Origin: CAYONP01 sp964405335
GTDB taxonomy: Bacteria; Armatimonadota; UBA10988
Assembly: GCA_964405335.1 (NCBI GenBank)
Contig: CAYONP010000089.1
Location: 1-23,069, forward strand
Reading direction: 5' to 3'
Length of the DNA stretch: 23,069 bases
This document shows, piece by piece, positions 1 through 7,740 of this stretch; positions within the stretch are counted from its first letter, which is position 1, and every line of letters starts with the position of its first letter. The notes under the pieces are model-generated. The model made no database searches. It was not told where the DNA came from and worked only from the letters and a program-made list of their open reading frames with translations. Both the position numbers and the translations under genes were made by a program.

Positions 1-1
1 C

Positions 2-451
2 GCCTCGCGGCAGGGCGCGGCGATCGCCGCCGAGCTGGCCTCGATGTAGGTGACCGAGCAGATCGACGCGCTCCGCTCGCTGGCCACCGACCCGGTCGAG
101 TATCTGGTGGTGCCGCGTTTCGCCGCGGCGCTGGTCGCCGTGCCGTTGCTGACCGTGCTGGCCAGCGTGGCGGGGATCACCGGCGGCTGGCTGGTGGCCG
201 CCTCGTTCGAGATCCCGCGCGAGGTCTTCTGGGGCGCCGTGCAGCGCGGCGTCGAGGCCGGTCACGTGCTCACCGGCGTGATCAAGGCGCTCTGCTTCGG
301 GGCCATCATCAGCATCGTCTCGTGCCACCAGGGGTTGTCGGCCGGCTACGGCGCGGAGTCGGTCGGCCGCGCGACCACCGCCTCGGTGGTGCTCTGTGTG
401 CTGCTGGTGCACGTCGCCGACTTCTGCCTGGCGCTGGTGTTCGGCGGATGA
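2..451 (+). CDS. mlaE: MlaE-type ABC transporter permease, C-terminal part, interrupted by an in-frame TAG
   Basis: This is the C-terminal half of an MlaE/YrbE family permease, the inner-membrane subunit of an MCE lipid transporter; the rest lies left of the window. The family signature runs through the frame as AAIAAELASM, then a stop, then VTEQIDALRSL. Homologues have Lys or Arg where this sequence has TAG (47-49), so a single base change from AAG would explain it. Downstream, hydrophobic segments and the conserved PVEYLVVPRF region are intact to the TGA at 449-451. A GTG at 50 directly after the stop could serve as a start but has no Shine-Dalgarno sequence and would give a 133-residue fragment. 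The gene overlaps mlaF by 4 bp (ATGA). The family is certain; whether the gene is intact, mutated or misread is open. Confidence 0.85.
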
Positions 452-1230
452 TCGAGATCAGCAACCTGGTCATGCGGCGCGGGACCCAGGTGGTGCTCAA
501 CGGCATCAGCCTCGAGGTCGCGCGGGCCGAGATTGTGGCCGTGATCGGCCCGTCCGGCTGCGGCAAGACGACGCTGCTCAAGTGCCTGGCCGGGCTCGAG
601 CGGCCGGATGCGGGGAGCATCAAGGTCGCCTGCAGCACCAACGGCGACGCGCCGGTCGACCTGGTCAAGCTGAGCGAGGAGGAGCTGAACCAGTTCCGCC
701 GTTCGGTCGGCATGGTCTTTCAGTACGCGGCGTTGTTCGACAGCATGACGGTCTACGAGAACGTGGCCTTCCCGCTGCTGCGGTTCCGGGCCGATCTGAC
801 CACCCGGCAGGTGCGCGACGAGGTGGCGCGGCTGCTGGACCAGGTCGGTTTGAACCCGGCGCAGGATTGTGACAAACTGCCGGCACAGCTATCGGGCGGC
901 ATGAGGAAGCGGGTCGGCCTGGCGCGGGCGCTGGCACTCGAGCCGGAGATCATCCTCTACGACGAGCCGTCGAGCGGGCTCGATCCGGTCAGCGCGGCGA
1001 ACATCGATCGCCTGATTGTGGCCATGCGCGACACCGTTGGGGTAACCTCGGTGGTGGTCAGCCACCATGTGTCGAACGTGATGCTGAGCAGTGACCGGGT
1101 GGCCATGCTCTATGGCGGGGATGTGTTGGCGGTCGGCAGCCCGGCCGAGGTCGGCGAGGCGGCCGATCCGCGGGTCCGGCAGTTCATCGCGGGCTCGGCC
1201 GATGGACCGTTGACCGACATCGAACGGTAA
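448..1230 (+). CDS. mlaF: MlaF-type ABC transporter ATP-binding protein
   Basis: This 260-residue ATPase should power lipid movement by the MlaE permease at the cytoplasmic face of the inner membrane. Visible motifs are Walker A GPSGCGKTT (34-42), the Q-loop in FQYAALFDSMTV (about 91-102), the ABC signature LSGGMRKR (148-155), Walker B EIILYDEP (167-174) followed by SSGLDP, and the switch His in VVVSHH (about 206). The ALFDSMTVYENVAFPL stretch is typical of MlaF/Ttg2A rather than of general ABC ATPases. The ATG at 448 overlaps the mlaE stop as ATGA, which implies translational coupling. The mlaD gene follows after 24 bp. Its length matches the family. Confidence 0.95.
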   Translation: MIEISNLVMRRGTQVVLNGISLEVARAEIVAVIGPSGCGKTTLLKCLAGLERPDAGSIKVACSTNGDAPVDLVKLSEEELNQFRRSVGMVFQYAALFDSMTVYENVAFPLLRFRADLTTRQVRDEVARLLDQVGLNPAQDCDKLPAQLSGGMRKRVGLARALALEPEIILYDEPSSGLDPVSAANIDRLIVAMRDTVGVTSVVVSHHVSNVMLSSDRVAMLYGGDVLAVGSPAEVGEAADPRVRQFIAGSADGPLTDIER

Positions 1231-1254
1231 CCGCTCGCGGCGAGGGAGCAAACG

Positions 1255-3252
1255 GTGCAGCAGGCGGCAGAACTCAAGGTCGGCATCTTCGTCGTCGCCG
1301 TGGTGGCCATCGGCCTGTTCGTGGTCAGCCAACTGCAGGGCGGCCTGGCGGCGGGCAAGCGCGGGTATGAGTTCGAGATCTGGTTCCAAGATGCGCCGGG
1401 CATCGGCACGGGCAGCCCTATCCGGCTCTCCGGCGTCGACATCGGCGAGGTGATTGCGAAAGACATTATCACCGTCACCGAGTCGGTCAGCTTTGCCGCC
1501 GCACCCGACGACGAGGCGGCCGCGTTGCTGCCCTTCGTGCGCATCACCACCTGGTCGGTCGGCCAGCCGGGCGAGGCCGGCTATGCCGGCATCGAAGTCG
1601 AGCGCCGGCGGCTGTCGACCACCGAGCGGCGGGCTCAGGAGCCGTACTCGCGACAGCGCTCGGTGGCGCAGCTCAAGCTGCGGGTCAAGAACCAGTTCGA
1701 GATGTATTCGGGCTACAAGTACTCCATCTCCGGCGGCCTGGTTTTCGGCGACAAGCAGCTCACGGTGACCGACGTGGGGCCGAACGGCGTGCCGCTGCCC
1801 GACGACGAGCGGGGCGTTTCGATTGTCGCCCAGCGCCGCGAGGACAAGCGCGTGGCGGTGCTCGGCGGCGCGCCGCCGAGTGTCGACCGGATCGTCGGTA
1901 CGGTGCAGGACACCATCGACCAGGAGACCAGCCAGCGGGTGAAGCAGATTGTGGCCAACATCGAACGGGCGACCGACGAGGCGGCCGAGCTGGTCTACAC
2001 CATGCGCACCACGGTGCAGGGCAACCAGGGCAACGCCGACCGGACGATGAGCAACCTGGCCGCGGCGACCGACGAGATCCGTACGGGAGTCAACGAGGCC
2101 CGCACCCTGGCGCGGCGCAGCATCCAGAACATCGAGCAGGTGACCGAGACCGGGACCCGCCTGGCGCGTGACAACGAGGCGCGGCTGAACCGCATCGTGG
2201 GCAACATCGAGCGGGCCAGCGCGAGCGTCTCGCGCATGGCCTCCGAGAGCGAGGGCGAGGTCGCCGCGGCGGTGCGCGACGCGCGGGGGATCATCACCGA
2301 GGTGCGCGACATGGTCGCCGCCAACCGGACCAACTTCGACCACATCGCCACACGGCTGACCGAGGTGTCGGACGATCTCGCCGGCCTGTCGGGCGAGAGC
2401 CGCGCGGAGATCCAGCAGATCCTCGAGGCGACGCAGGCCGCTGTGGCCGATGTGCGGACGCTGCTGGCCAGTGGTCAGACCGAGATCACCACGCTGCTGG
2501 GCACCGCCAACGAGACCGCTGCCAACGTGCGTGACATCACCGCCGAGGTGCGCGATTCGACCGGTACGCTGACCCGCAGCCTGACCGAATCGAGCGAGAA
2601 CCTGCGGGTGGCCAGCGGCAACGTCGCCGCGCTGACCGGCGACGAACGGCTGGGGCGCATTCTCGACAACGTCGAGGGCGCCACCTCCGAGGCGCAGAGC
2701 GTGATGGGCGAGGTCCGCGGCGCGGTGCAGGACATCCGCAGCCTGACCGGCGATGCCGAGATGCAGGAGAACATCCGCGCCACCACGCGCGAGGTGCGCA
2801 GCGCCGCGGAGGGCATCAACCGCACCATCGGCGGGTTCAGCAGCTATCAGCCGAGTGTCCGCACCGATGTCTACTACGTGCCCGACCAGAGCCGCTGGCA
2901 GGGCGACGTCCACGCCGATATCGTGTCCGGCCGGCGCACCTCGTTCCACGTCGGCGTCGACGATGTCACCCGCTCGCCGCTGTGGACAGTGCAGTTGGGC
3001 AGTCCCGTGCTGACTCCGGGCCTGCGCGCGCGGTATGGCTTCTACCGCGGCCAGCTCGGCCTCGGTGCCGATTACCGGCTCGATTCGCGCGGCACCGTCT
3101 CGGGCGAGTTCTGGGACTTCGAGGATCCGCAGGTCGACTTGCGCTTCGTCTACCAGTTGCCCTGGGGCCTGAGCGGCCTGGTCGGCGTCGAAGATGCGTT
3201 CGACCGGTTCGACTGGACCTGGGGCGTGCGCATCGGCACTTCGCTATGGTGA
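1255..3252 (+). CDS. mlaD: Long MlaD/MCE-domain protein with a probable C-terminal outer-membrane beta-barrel
   Basis: This 665-residue protein starts at a GTG preceded by GGGAG (1244-1248). In order it shows a membrane anchor (about residues 9-27) and an MCE/MlaD domain (about 36-175) containing APGIGTGSPIRLSGVDIGEV and an insertion of about 50 residues. A long polar helical region (about 205-530) follows, rich in repeated T-E-V-R-x-A-like heptads such as ITAEVRDSTGTL. The last 131 residues (about 535-665) consist of alternating hydrophobic and polar strands with many Tyr, Trp and Gly, ending GTSLW. E. coli MlaD is only about 180 residues. The Veillonella-type MlaD is known to carry a helical stalk and a barrel that bridge both membranes, and this architecture matches it. 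I infer a transenvelope phospholipid conduit; the barrel assignment rests on composition and strand pattern only. Confidence 0.85.
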   Translation: MQQAAELKVGIFVVAVVAIGLFVVSQLQGGLAAGKRGYEFEIWFQDAPGIGTGSPIRLSGVDIGEVIAKDIITVTESVSFAAAPDDEAAALLPFVRITTWSVGQPGEAGYAGIEVERRRLSTTERRAQEPYSRQRSVAQLKLRVKNQFEMYSGYKYSISGGLVFGDKQLTVTDVGPNGVPLPDDERGVSIVAQRREDKRVAVLGGAPPSVDRIVGTVQDTIDQETSQRVKQIVANIERATDEAAELVYTMRTTVQGNQGNADRTMSNLAAATDEIRTGVNEARTLARRSIQNIEQVTETGTRLARDNEARLNRIVGNIERASASVSRMASESEGEVAAAVRDARGIITEVRDMVAANRTNFDHIATRLTEVSDDLAGLSGESRAEIQQILEATQAAVADVRTLLASGQTEITTLLGTANETAANVRDITAEVRDSTGTLTRSLTESSENLRVASGNVAALTGDERLGRILDNVEGATSEAQSVMGEVRGAVQDIRSLTGDAEMQENIRATTREVRSAAEGINRTIGGFSSYQPSVRTDVYYVPDQSRWQGDVHADIVSGRRTSFHVGVDDVTRSPLWTVQLGSPVLTPGLRARYGFYRGQLGLGADYRLDSRGTVSGEFWDFEDPQVDLRFVYQLPWGLSGLVGVEDAFDRFDWTWGVRIGTSLW

Positions 3253-3687
3253 GCCGGCGGCCAGGTCGGTGACCTTGATCCAAGGGGCGAACCGGTCGAA
3301 GTCCTCGCGGTTGCCGGTCAGTAGCTCGTCGATGCCGTGGGCGAGCATGGTGGCCACCAGGTTGGCGTCATGCACCTGTGCGCCGCCGACGTCGACCTGG
3401 CCGAGCAGGCGAACGAACTCATCGAGGACCCCGGGGCCGTCGTGGACGACTTCAAAGGTCCGCCTCAGGTCGGCCAAGCTGCTCAGCAGTTGCGCTTTTA
3501 GCATCGGTTGGCCGTGCGGCTGCGGGCGGCTGACGGCGGCGGCGAACTCGCGCAGCACCTGCGAGCTGATCACCAGGCTGTCGCCGGCCTGCGACCGTTC
3601 GGCCAGGACGCGATTCGCCGTGGTGTGAAACGGCGAACTGGGTGACAGTGCGTAGACGAGCACGTTGGTGTCGACGAATGTCCTCAC
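3244..3687 (-). CDS. vapC: VapC-like PIN-domain ribonuclease toxin
   Basis: This 147-residue PIN-domain protein is a probable Mg-dependent RNase toxin. The acidic residues expected in the active site are present: Asp6 in FVDTNVLVYAL, Glu47 in SSQVLREF, Asp107 in VHDANLVATML and Asp129 in LLTGNREDF. It starts at GTG (3687-3685), overlapping the stop of the upstream small gene as GTGA, which is the normal antitoxin-then-toxin order. Its 3' end runs convergently 9 bp into the end of mlaD. VapC proteins usually cut tRNA or rRNA, but the target cannot be read from the sequence. Some PIN proteins are not toxins; the paired small gene favours a toxin-antitoxin role. Confidence 0.85.
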   Translation of the reverse strand: MRTFVDTNVLVYALSPSSPFHTTANRVLAERSQAGDSLVISSQVLREFAAAVSRPQPHGQPMLKAQLLSSLADLRRTFEVVHDGPGVLDEFVRLLGQVDVGGAQVHDANLVATMLAHGIDELLTGNREDFDRFAPWIKVTDLAAGSP

Positions 3688-3911
3688 CGCGGCTGCGCCG
3701 GGTAGAAGTCCTCACGGCGCAGCCGGCCGGACTGCGGCCAGTGGCCCAGATCGTGCTTGAACCGGGCCAGGAACTCGTGCATGCTCAGCCGCGGCGGCGG
3801 GTCGGCCAGCCACACGGTCGCCTCATGCTCCCCCGGCTCGACCGCGTCGTCGACGCGCAGCGTCAGGACACCGTCGTCGCTCACCGTCGCGGTGCCGTGG
3901 ATGGTCTTCAT
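3684..3911 (-). CDS. Small VapB-like antitoxin candidate
   Basis: This is a 75-residue protein encoded immediately upstream of the PIN toxin, with a 4-bp GTGA overlap. It starts at ATG 3911, preceded by GAGG on the minus strand about 8 bases upstream. The N-terminus (MKTIHGTATVSDDGVLTLRV) is a short beta-rich segment resembling small proteins paired with PIN toxins in cyanobacteria and Chloroflexota. The C-terminal half is charged and contains LSMHEFLARFKHDLGHW, probably a helix that wraps the toxin. I see no clear AbrB, RHH or HTH domain, so the antitoxin call rests mainly on size, position and coupling. Confidence 0.7.
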   Translation of the reverse strand: MKTIHGTATVSDDGVLTLRVDDAVEPGEHEATVWLADPPPRLSMHEFLARFKHDLGHWPQSGRLRREDFYPAQPR

Positions 3912-3928
3912 CGTCACGCCTCGTGGGG

Positions 3929-3934
3929 ATTGTA
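3929..3934 (-). promoter_or_regulatory. Probable -10 element of the vapBC promoter
   Basis: The minus strand reads TACAAT here, five of six matches to the TATAAT consensus, 17 bases upstream of the antitoxin ATG. No good -35 hexamer lies 16-18 bases further upstream. A small inverted repeat, CACGCCTCGTG (3915-3925), covers the expected start of transcription and the antitoxin ribosome-binding site; it could serve as an operator for autoregulation. Spacing and hexamer match are the only evidence. Confidence 0.4.
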
Positions 3935-3954
3935 CCTCGCGACGCGTCCCGGCG

Positions 3955-3983
3955 TTGCATGGCGGTGATCTGTCTGCTAGAAT
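3955..3983 (+). promoter_or_regulatory. Sigma-70-type promoter of the prepilin-ftsZ genes
   Basis: TTGCAT (3955-3960) is followed after exactly 17 bases by TAGAAT (3978-3983). A TG (3976 region, TGCTAGAAT) sits just before the -10 as in extended -10 promoters. Transcription would begin near 3990, giving a leader of about 22 bases before the ATG at 4012. The region lies between the divergent vapBC pair and the prepilin gene. Confidence 0.6.
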
Positions 3984-4011
3984 CGGCTGCCTCTCACCCC
4001 CGGAGAAGAGG

Positions 4012-4776
4012 ATGCTGACCCGTCTGCGTCGGCGTACGTGGGGACAGACACTGGCCGAACTTGGCCTGGTCTGCGGGATCCTGAGTTCGATGGGCGGCGG
4101 CGCCGGCGCGGCCTGGCAAGTGCTGGCGGCCAGCCGCCGGACCGACGCGATCAGCAACCTGAAGCAGATCTACGCCGCGCTGCTGATCACCGCCGAGGAC
4201 GGCCAGATGCCCAACGCGGTCTTCTATCCCGACACGCGTCGCGATCCGAACGCCGTGCGGACTGACCCGCGCTGCATCGTCAACCAGATCCGCGGGCTGC
4301 CGGCGCACTTCTGGATCTCGCCCGGCGCGCCGCCCGAGTTCCAGCGGCTGGGTCTGACCTACGTCTGGAACTCGAGTCTCAACGGCCGGCTGCTCGACCA
4401 GCTCGACCCGCGGACCTGGCTGCTCATGGACATGAACGGCGCGGCCTATCTGCTGCCCGACCTCGTGCCCAAGGCGCCTGGCTACCTGGTGCTCTATGCC
4501 GATGGTCAGGTGAAGTACGAGACCCAGCCGCCGGCGGTCATGCGCGCCGATCAGGCCGCCCAGGTGCGGGCGGCGGCAGGCGGCGGCGGTGCCGCGGGTG
4601 GCCCGACCAACGATCCGGGCACGGAGTTCGGCACCCCGCCGGGTGGCGGGCCGCTGGTCAGCCCCGGCGCGGCGCCGCCGGTGAAGGTGCCGGCCGACCC
4701 GGACCAGGCGATCCGGCAGAAGGAAGAGACGGCCCGGCGCAACAATCCCGACGAGGACGACGCGCTGAATGAGTGA
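4012..4776 (+). CDS. Type IV prepilin-like (pseudopilin) protein
   Basis: This 254-residue protein starts at ATG 4012 with GGAG just upstream. The N-terminus MLTRLRRRTWG is positively charged and is followed by QTLAELGLVCGIL, which matches a class III (prepilin) signal. Cleavage would fall between Gly11 and Gln12, leaving Glu at +5. After the hydrophobic helix comes SRRTDAISNLKQIYAAL, typical of pilin-like proteins in which residues pack behind the helix. A GYLVLYADGQVKY segment resembles the DG end of H-X9-DG pilin-like proteins. The last 75 residues are Gly/Pro/Ala-rich and then charged, a low-complexity tail. No secretion or pilus-assembly genes are adjacent, so its apparatus is unknown. 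It overlaps ftsZ by 8 bp. Confidence 0.75.
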   Translation: MLTRLRRRTWGQTLAELGLVCGILSSMGGGAGAAWQVLAASRRTDAISNLKQIYAALLITAEDGQMPNAVFYPDTRRDPNAVRTDPRCIVNQIRGLPAHFWISPGAPPEFQRLGLTYVWNSSLNGRLLDQLDPRTWLLMDMNGAAYLLPDLVPKAPGYLVLYADGQVKYETQPPAVMRADQAAQVRAAAGGGGAAGGPTNDPGTEFGTPPGGGPLVSPGAAPPVKVPADPDQAIRQKEETARRNNPDEDDALNE

Positions 4777-6139
4777 CGCCGACGAAATGGACCGCCTGTC
4801 GCGTCCGTCGCGGCGAGCCAGGGGACGCCGGGAGCCGGCGGCCGGTGAGCCGTTGCCCGGCACCGAGCCGCCACCGGAGCCGGCTGCCGTCGAGCCGGAG
4901 CCCGAGCCGGCGGCCGAGCCGGAGCCGGCGCTGCCCGAGCCGGAGCCGGTGGCCGACGAGCCGGAGCGCCCGCCGGTGCGCGGGCGACGATCGCGGGTCG
5001 TGATGCGGGAGCGGGAGGTAGCCATGCCCAGAGCGGGCGGCGAGACGCTGGAGCGGATCAAGGTCATCGGCTGTGGCGGCGGTGGCGGCAACGCCATCAA
5101 CCGCATGGTCGAGGCCGGCTTGCGCGGCGTCGAGTTTGTGGCCATCAACACCGACGCCCAGGACTTGGCCGACTCGAAGGCCGACATCCGCCTCCAGATC
5201 GGCGAGACGGTGACCCGTTACCTCGGCTGCGGCGGCGATCCGGCGAAGGGCCGCGAGGCGGCGCTGGAGGACAAGAACGACATCGCCCACGTGGTCTCCG
5301 ATGCCGACATGGTGTTCATCACCGCCGGCATGGGTGGCGGCACCGGCACCGGCAGCGCACCGGTGGTGGCCGAGTGCGCGCGAGCGGCGGGCGCGTTGAC
5401 CGTCGGCGTGGTGACCAAGCCGTTCCGCTTCGAGGGCCGCCGGCGCGGCGAGGTGGCCGGCGAGGGCATCCGCCTGCTCCGCGAGCAGGTCGACACGCTG
5501 ATTGTCGTGCCGAACGAGAACCTGATGGGCATCGTCGACCGGCGCGCGCCGTTGATCGAGGCGTTCCGGCAGGTCGACGACGTGCTGCGGCAGGGCGTGC
5601 AGGGAATCGCCGAGCTGATCACCGTGCCGGGCCTGATCAACCTCGACTTCAACGATGTGCGGGCGGTGATGAAGGATGCCGGCAGCGCGCTGATGGGCAT
5701 CGGCATCGCCAGCGGGGAGGGTCGCGCCGCGCAGGCGGCCGTGGCGGCGGTGAGCAGTCCGCTGCTCGAGGGCAGCATCCACGGGGCAAAGAGCATCCTG
5801 TTCAACCTCACCGCCGGGCTCGACCTGAGCATCAACGAGGCCGAGGAGGCGGCGCAGCGGATTGCCGGCGAGGCCGGGGTCGACGACGCCAACGTGATCT
5901 TCGGCGTGATCATCGACGAGCGGCTGGCCGACGAGCTGCGCATCACGGTCGTTGCCACCGGCTTCACCGCCGGCAACGACGGCGAGCTGAGCCCGGTGCG
6001 CCGGCCGGCGACGCAAGCCCCGCCGGTGAGCCCGGCGCCCGGCCCGGGCACCGGCTCGACCCGCTCGGCGCCGTCGTCGGCCACGCGGCCGCCCGACGAC
6101 GACGACCTCAACATTCCGCGCTTCCTGCGCGGCCAGTAG
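4769..6139 (+). CDS. ftsZ: Cell division protein FtsZ with an acidic, proline-rich N-terminal extension
   Basis: FtsZ is the tubulin-like GTPase that forms the division ring. The core begins at ERIKVIGCGGGGGNAINRM (about residues 95-113). The tubulin signature GGGTGTG lies at 189-195, and the T7 catalytic loop NLDFNDV at 291-297 has Asn291, Asp293 and Asp296. The C-terminal binding peptide DDLNIPRFLRGQ ends the protein at a TAG. From the ATG at 4769 the product is 456 residues, with about 90 residues rich in Glu-Pro and Ala before the core. A second in-frame ATG at 5024 has a much better ribosome-binding site and would give a normal 371-residue FtsZ. I chose 4769 because the frame stays open and overlaps the prepilin gene, but the start is uncertain. 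No ftsA or ftsQ is adjacent. Confidence 0.95.
   Translation: MSDADEMDRLSRPSRRARGRREPAAGEPLPGTEPPPEPAAVEPEPEPAAEPEPALPEPEPVADEPERPPVRGRRSRVVMREREVAMPRAGGETLERIKVIGCGGGGGNAINRMVEAGLRGVEFVAINTDAQDLADSKADIRLQIGETVTRYLGCGGDPAKGREAALEDKNDIAHVVSDADMVFITAGMGGGTGTGSAPVVAECARAAGALTVGVVTKPFRFEGRRRGEVAGEGIRLLREQVDTLIVVPNENLMGIVDRRAPLIEAFRQVDDVLRQGVQGIAELITVPGLINLDFNDVRAVMKDAGSALMGIGIASGEGRAAQAAVAAVSSPLLEGSIHGAKSILFNLTAGLDLSINEAEEAAQRIAGEAGVDDANVIFGVIIDERLADELRITVVATGFTAGNDGELSPVRRPATQAPPVSPAPGPGTGSTRSAPSSATRPPDDDDLNIPRFLRGQ
5013..5026 (+). promoter_or_regulatory. Strong internal ribosome-binding site and ATG inside the ftsZ frame
   Basis: GGGAGG (5013-5018) sits five bases before ATG 5024, in frame with ftsZ and only about 10 residues ahead of the conserved core. 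The ATG at 4769 has only a weak, distant GAGGA. Translation could therefore start at 5024 alone, or at both sites, giving long and short FtsZ forms. Confidence 0.55.
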
Positions 6140-6200
6140 TCCCGCCGGCAGGCCGTTCCAGCGCGCCGTCGCGCCGCGGGTTCCACCGTGGAGTCTCCGT

Positions 6201-7490
6201 ATGATCGACATCCGCCAGCTTCGTGCCGATCCCGCCGCCGTCGAGGTGCAGCTTCAGCGCCGCGAGCCGGGGCTGTCGCTGGCGCCGATTGTGGCTCTCG
6301 ACGAGCAGCACCGCCGGACGCTGAGCGAAGAAGAGGCGCTGCGTGCGCGGCAGAACGCGGTCGGGCCCGAAGTGGCGCGGCGCCGGCAGGCGGGCGAGCC
6401 GGCCGACGACCTGATCGCCGAGATGAGCGAGATCAAAGTCCGCATCCAGGCCCTTGCCGACGAGCGGCGCGAGCTCGACACACGGCTCGAGGGGCTGCTG
6501 CTGGAGCTGCCCAACCTGCCGCATCCCAGCGTGCCGGCCAGCCTCGACAAACACGACAACGTGGTCGTCCGCACGCACGGCGCCAAGCCGGCGTTCGACT
6601 TCGCGCCGAAGCACCATCTCGAGCTGGCCGCCGGGCTCGGGCTGCTCGACCTCGAGCGCGGTGCAAAGGTCGCCGGTACCGGCTGGCCCTGCTATCGCGG
6701 GCTGGGCGCTCGGCTCGAGTGGGCGCTGCTGCAGTTCTGCGTCGAGCGCGGGGTGGCCGCCGGCTACGAGCTGGTCCTGCCGCCGCTGGCGGTCAACCAG
6801 GGGGTGATGACCACCGCTGGCGTGCTGCCCAAGTTCGCCGAGCAGGTCTACCACGCCGAACGCGACGACCTGTACCTCATTCCGACCGCCGAGATTGTAC
6901 TCACCGGCCTCTACGGCGATGAGATCGTGCCGCTCGACCGGCTGCCGCTGAAGCTGATGGCCTACACGCCCTGCTTCCGCCGCGAGGCGGGCGCGCACGG
7001 GGCCGAGGAGCGCGGGCTGATCCGCATCCACCAGTTCAACAAGGTCGAGCGCTACATCCTGAGCACGCCCGAGGCCAGTTACGAGCTGCTCGAGCAGCTT
7101 GCCGCCGAGGCCGAGGCGATGGTCGCCGAACTCGGCCTCCACTCGATCACCACCCTGCTGGTCACCGGCGATATCGCGCAGCAGGCGGCCAAGACCTACG
7201 ACATCGAGGTCTGGCTCCCCGGCCAGAGCGCTTACTACGAAGTCAGCTCGTGCAGCAATTGTGAGGCCTATCAGGCGCGGCGCGGCAAGCTCCGCTACCG
7301 CCCCGCACCGCTGCCCGACGGCAAGCCGGCCCGGCCCGAGTTCGTCCACACGCTCAACGGCTCGGCCCTGGCCACCTCGCGACTGATGGCCGCCATTCTC
7401 GAGTCGGGCCAGCAGCCCGACGGCAGTGTGGTCGTGCCCGAGGTGCTGCGGCCCTACCTCGGCGGGCTCGGGCGGATCAGCGCGGGATGA
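6201..7490 (+). CDS. serS: Serine-tRNA ligase
   Basis: SerRS charges tRNA-Ser with serine in the cytoplasm. The 429-residue length is normal. The N-terminal long-helix arm that grips tRNA-Ser spans about residues 1-105 and is charged and helical. The class II core follows: motif 1 near residue 165-195, IPTAEIVLT (about 227-235), motif 2 FRREAGAHGAEERGLIRIHQF (259-279), VSSCSNCEAYQARR, and motif 3 LNGSALATSRLMAAILES. Motif 2 reads FRREAG rather than the usual FRSEAG. GGAG lies 8 bases before the ATG. The gene stands 61 bases after ftsZ in the same direction and may be cotranscribed. A repeat element follows its stop. Confidence 0.97.
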   Translation: MIDIRQLRADPAAVEVQLQRREPGLSLAPIVALDEQHRRTLSEEEALRARQNAVGPEVARRRQAGEPADDLIAEMSEIKVRIQALADERRELDTRLEGLLLELPNLPHPSVPASLDKHDNVVVRTHGAKPAFDFAPKHHLELAAGLGLLDLERGAKVAGTGWPCYRGLGARLEWALLQFCVERGVAAGYELVLPPLAVNQGVMTTAGVLPKFAEQVYHAERDDLYLIPTAEIVLTGLYGDEIVPLDRLPLKLMAYTPCFRREAGAHGAEERGLIRIHQFNKVERYILSTPEASYELLEQLAAEAEAMVAELGLHSITTLLVTGDIAQQAAKTYDIEVWLPGQSAYYEVSSCSNCEAYQARRGKLRYRPAPLPDGKPARPEFVHTLNGSALATSRLMAAILESGQQPDGSVVVPEVLRPYLGGLGRISAG

Positions 7491-7592
7491 GGCTCGGCGG
7501 GAGGACTCGCCGCAGGTGTGAGCGACTCGGGCATGGAGCCGGCGATGTCGGGGCAAATGGTGGGGTGCCCTGTCCGGCCAGGTATGACGTCC

Positions 7593-7704
7593 GTAGGGGC
7601 GGGTCTCAGACCCGCCCGGATGCTGACCAGCCCGCTTGCCCAGCGGATCGGTTGAGGCAGCGGGCAGGTCTGAGACCTGCCCCTACAAGGAAGGTCAACA
7701 CGCC
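7593..7704. repeat. Palindromic GTAGGGGC element, copy A
   Basis: The core (7593-7686, 94 bp) starts GTAGGGGC and ends GCCCCTAC. Each end is itself a near-perfect hairpin of the form GGGCRGGTCTCAGACCYGCCC, so the core could form two small hairpins or one large cruciform. Beyond the right core end the flank to 7704 ends CAACACGCC, which is the inverse of the left flank of copy B. The left flank of this copy does not match. It lies in the 250-base gap between serS and the GH71/99-like gene; nothing else is recognisable in that gap. Confidence 0.85.
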
Positions 7705-7740
7705 CTGCCAGGCCGGCCTTCCCGGCACGGAGAGTGAGTG

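Noticed and set aside
47..49. TAG reassigned as a sense codon in this organism
   Set aside because: ftsZ ends at TAG exactly after its conserved C-terminal peptide, and vapC, the HhH gene and the EEP gene also end at TAG, so TAG is a normal stop here.
889..2949. Very long open frame on the minus strand opposite mlaD and mlaF
   Set aside because: Its product is a His/Arg/Asp/Gly-rich chain without any family motif, a usual mirror of GC-rich coding DNA; the plus strand carries well-recognised proteins over the same bases.
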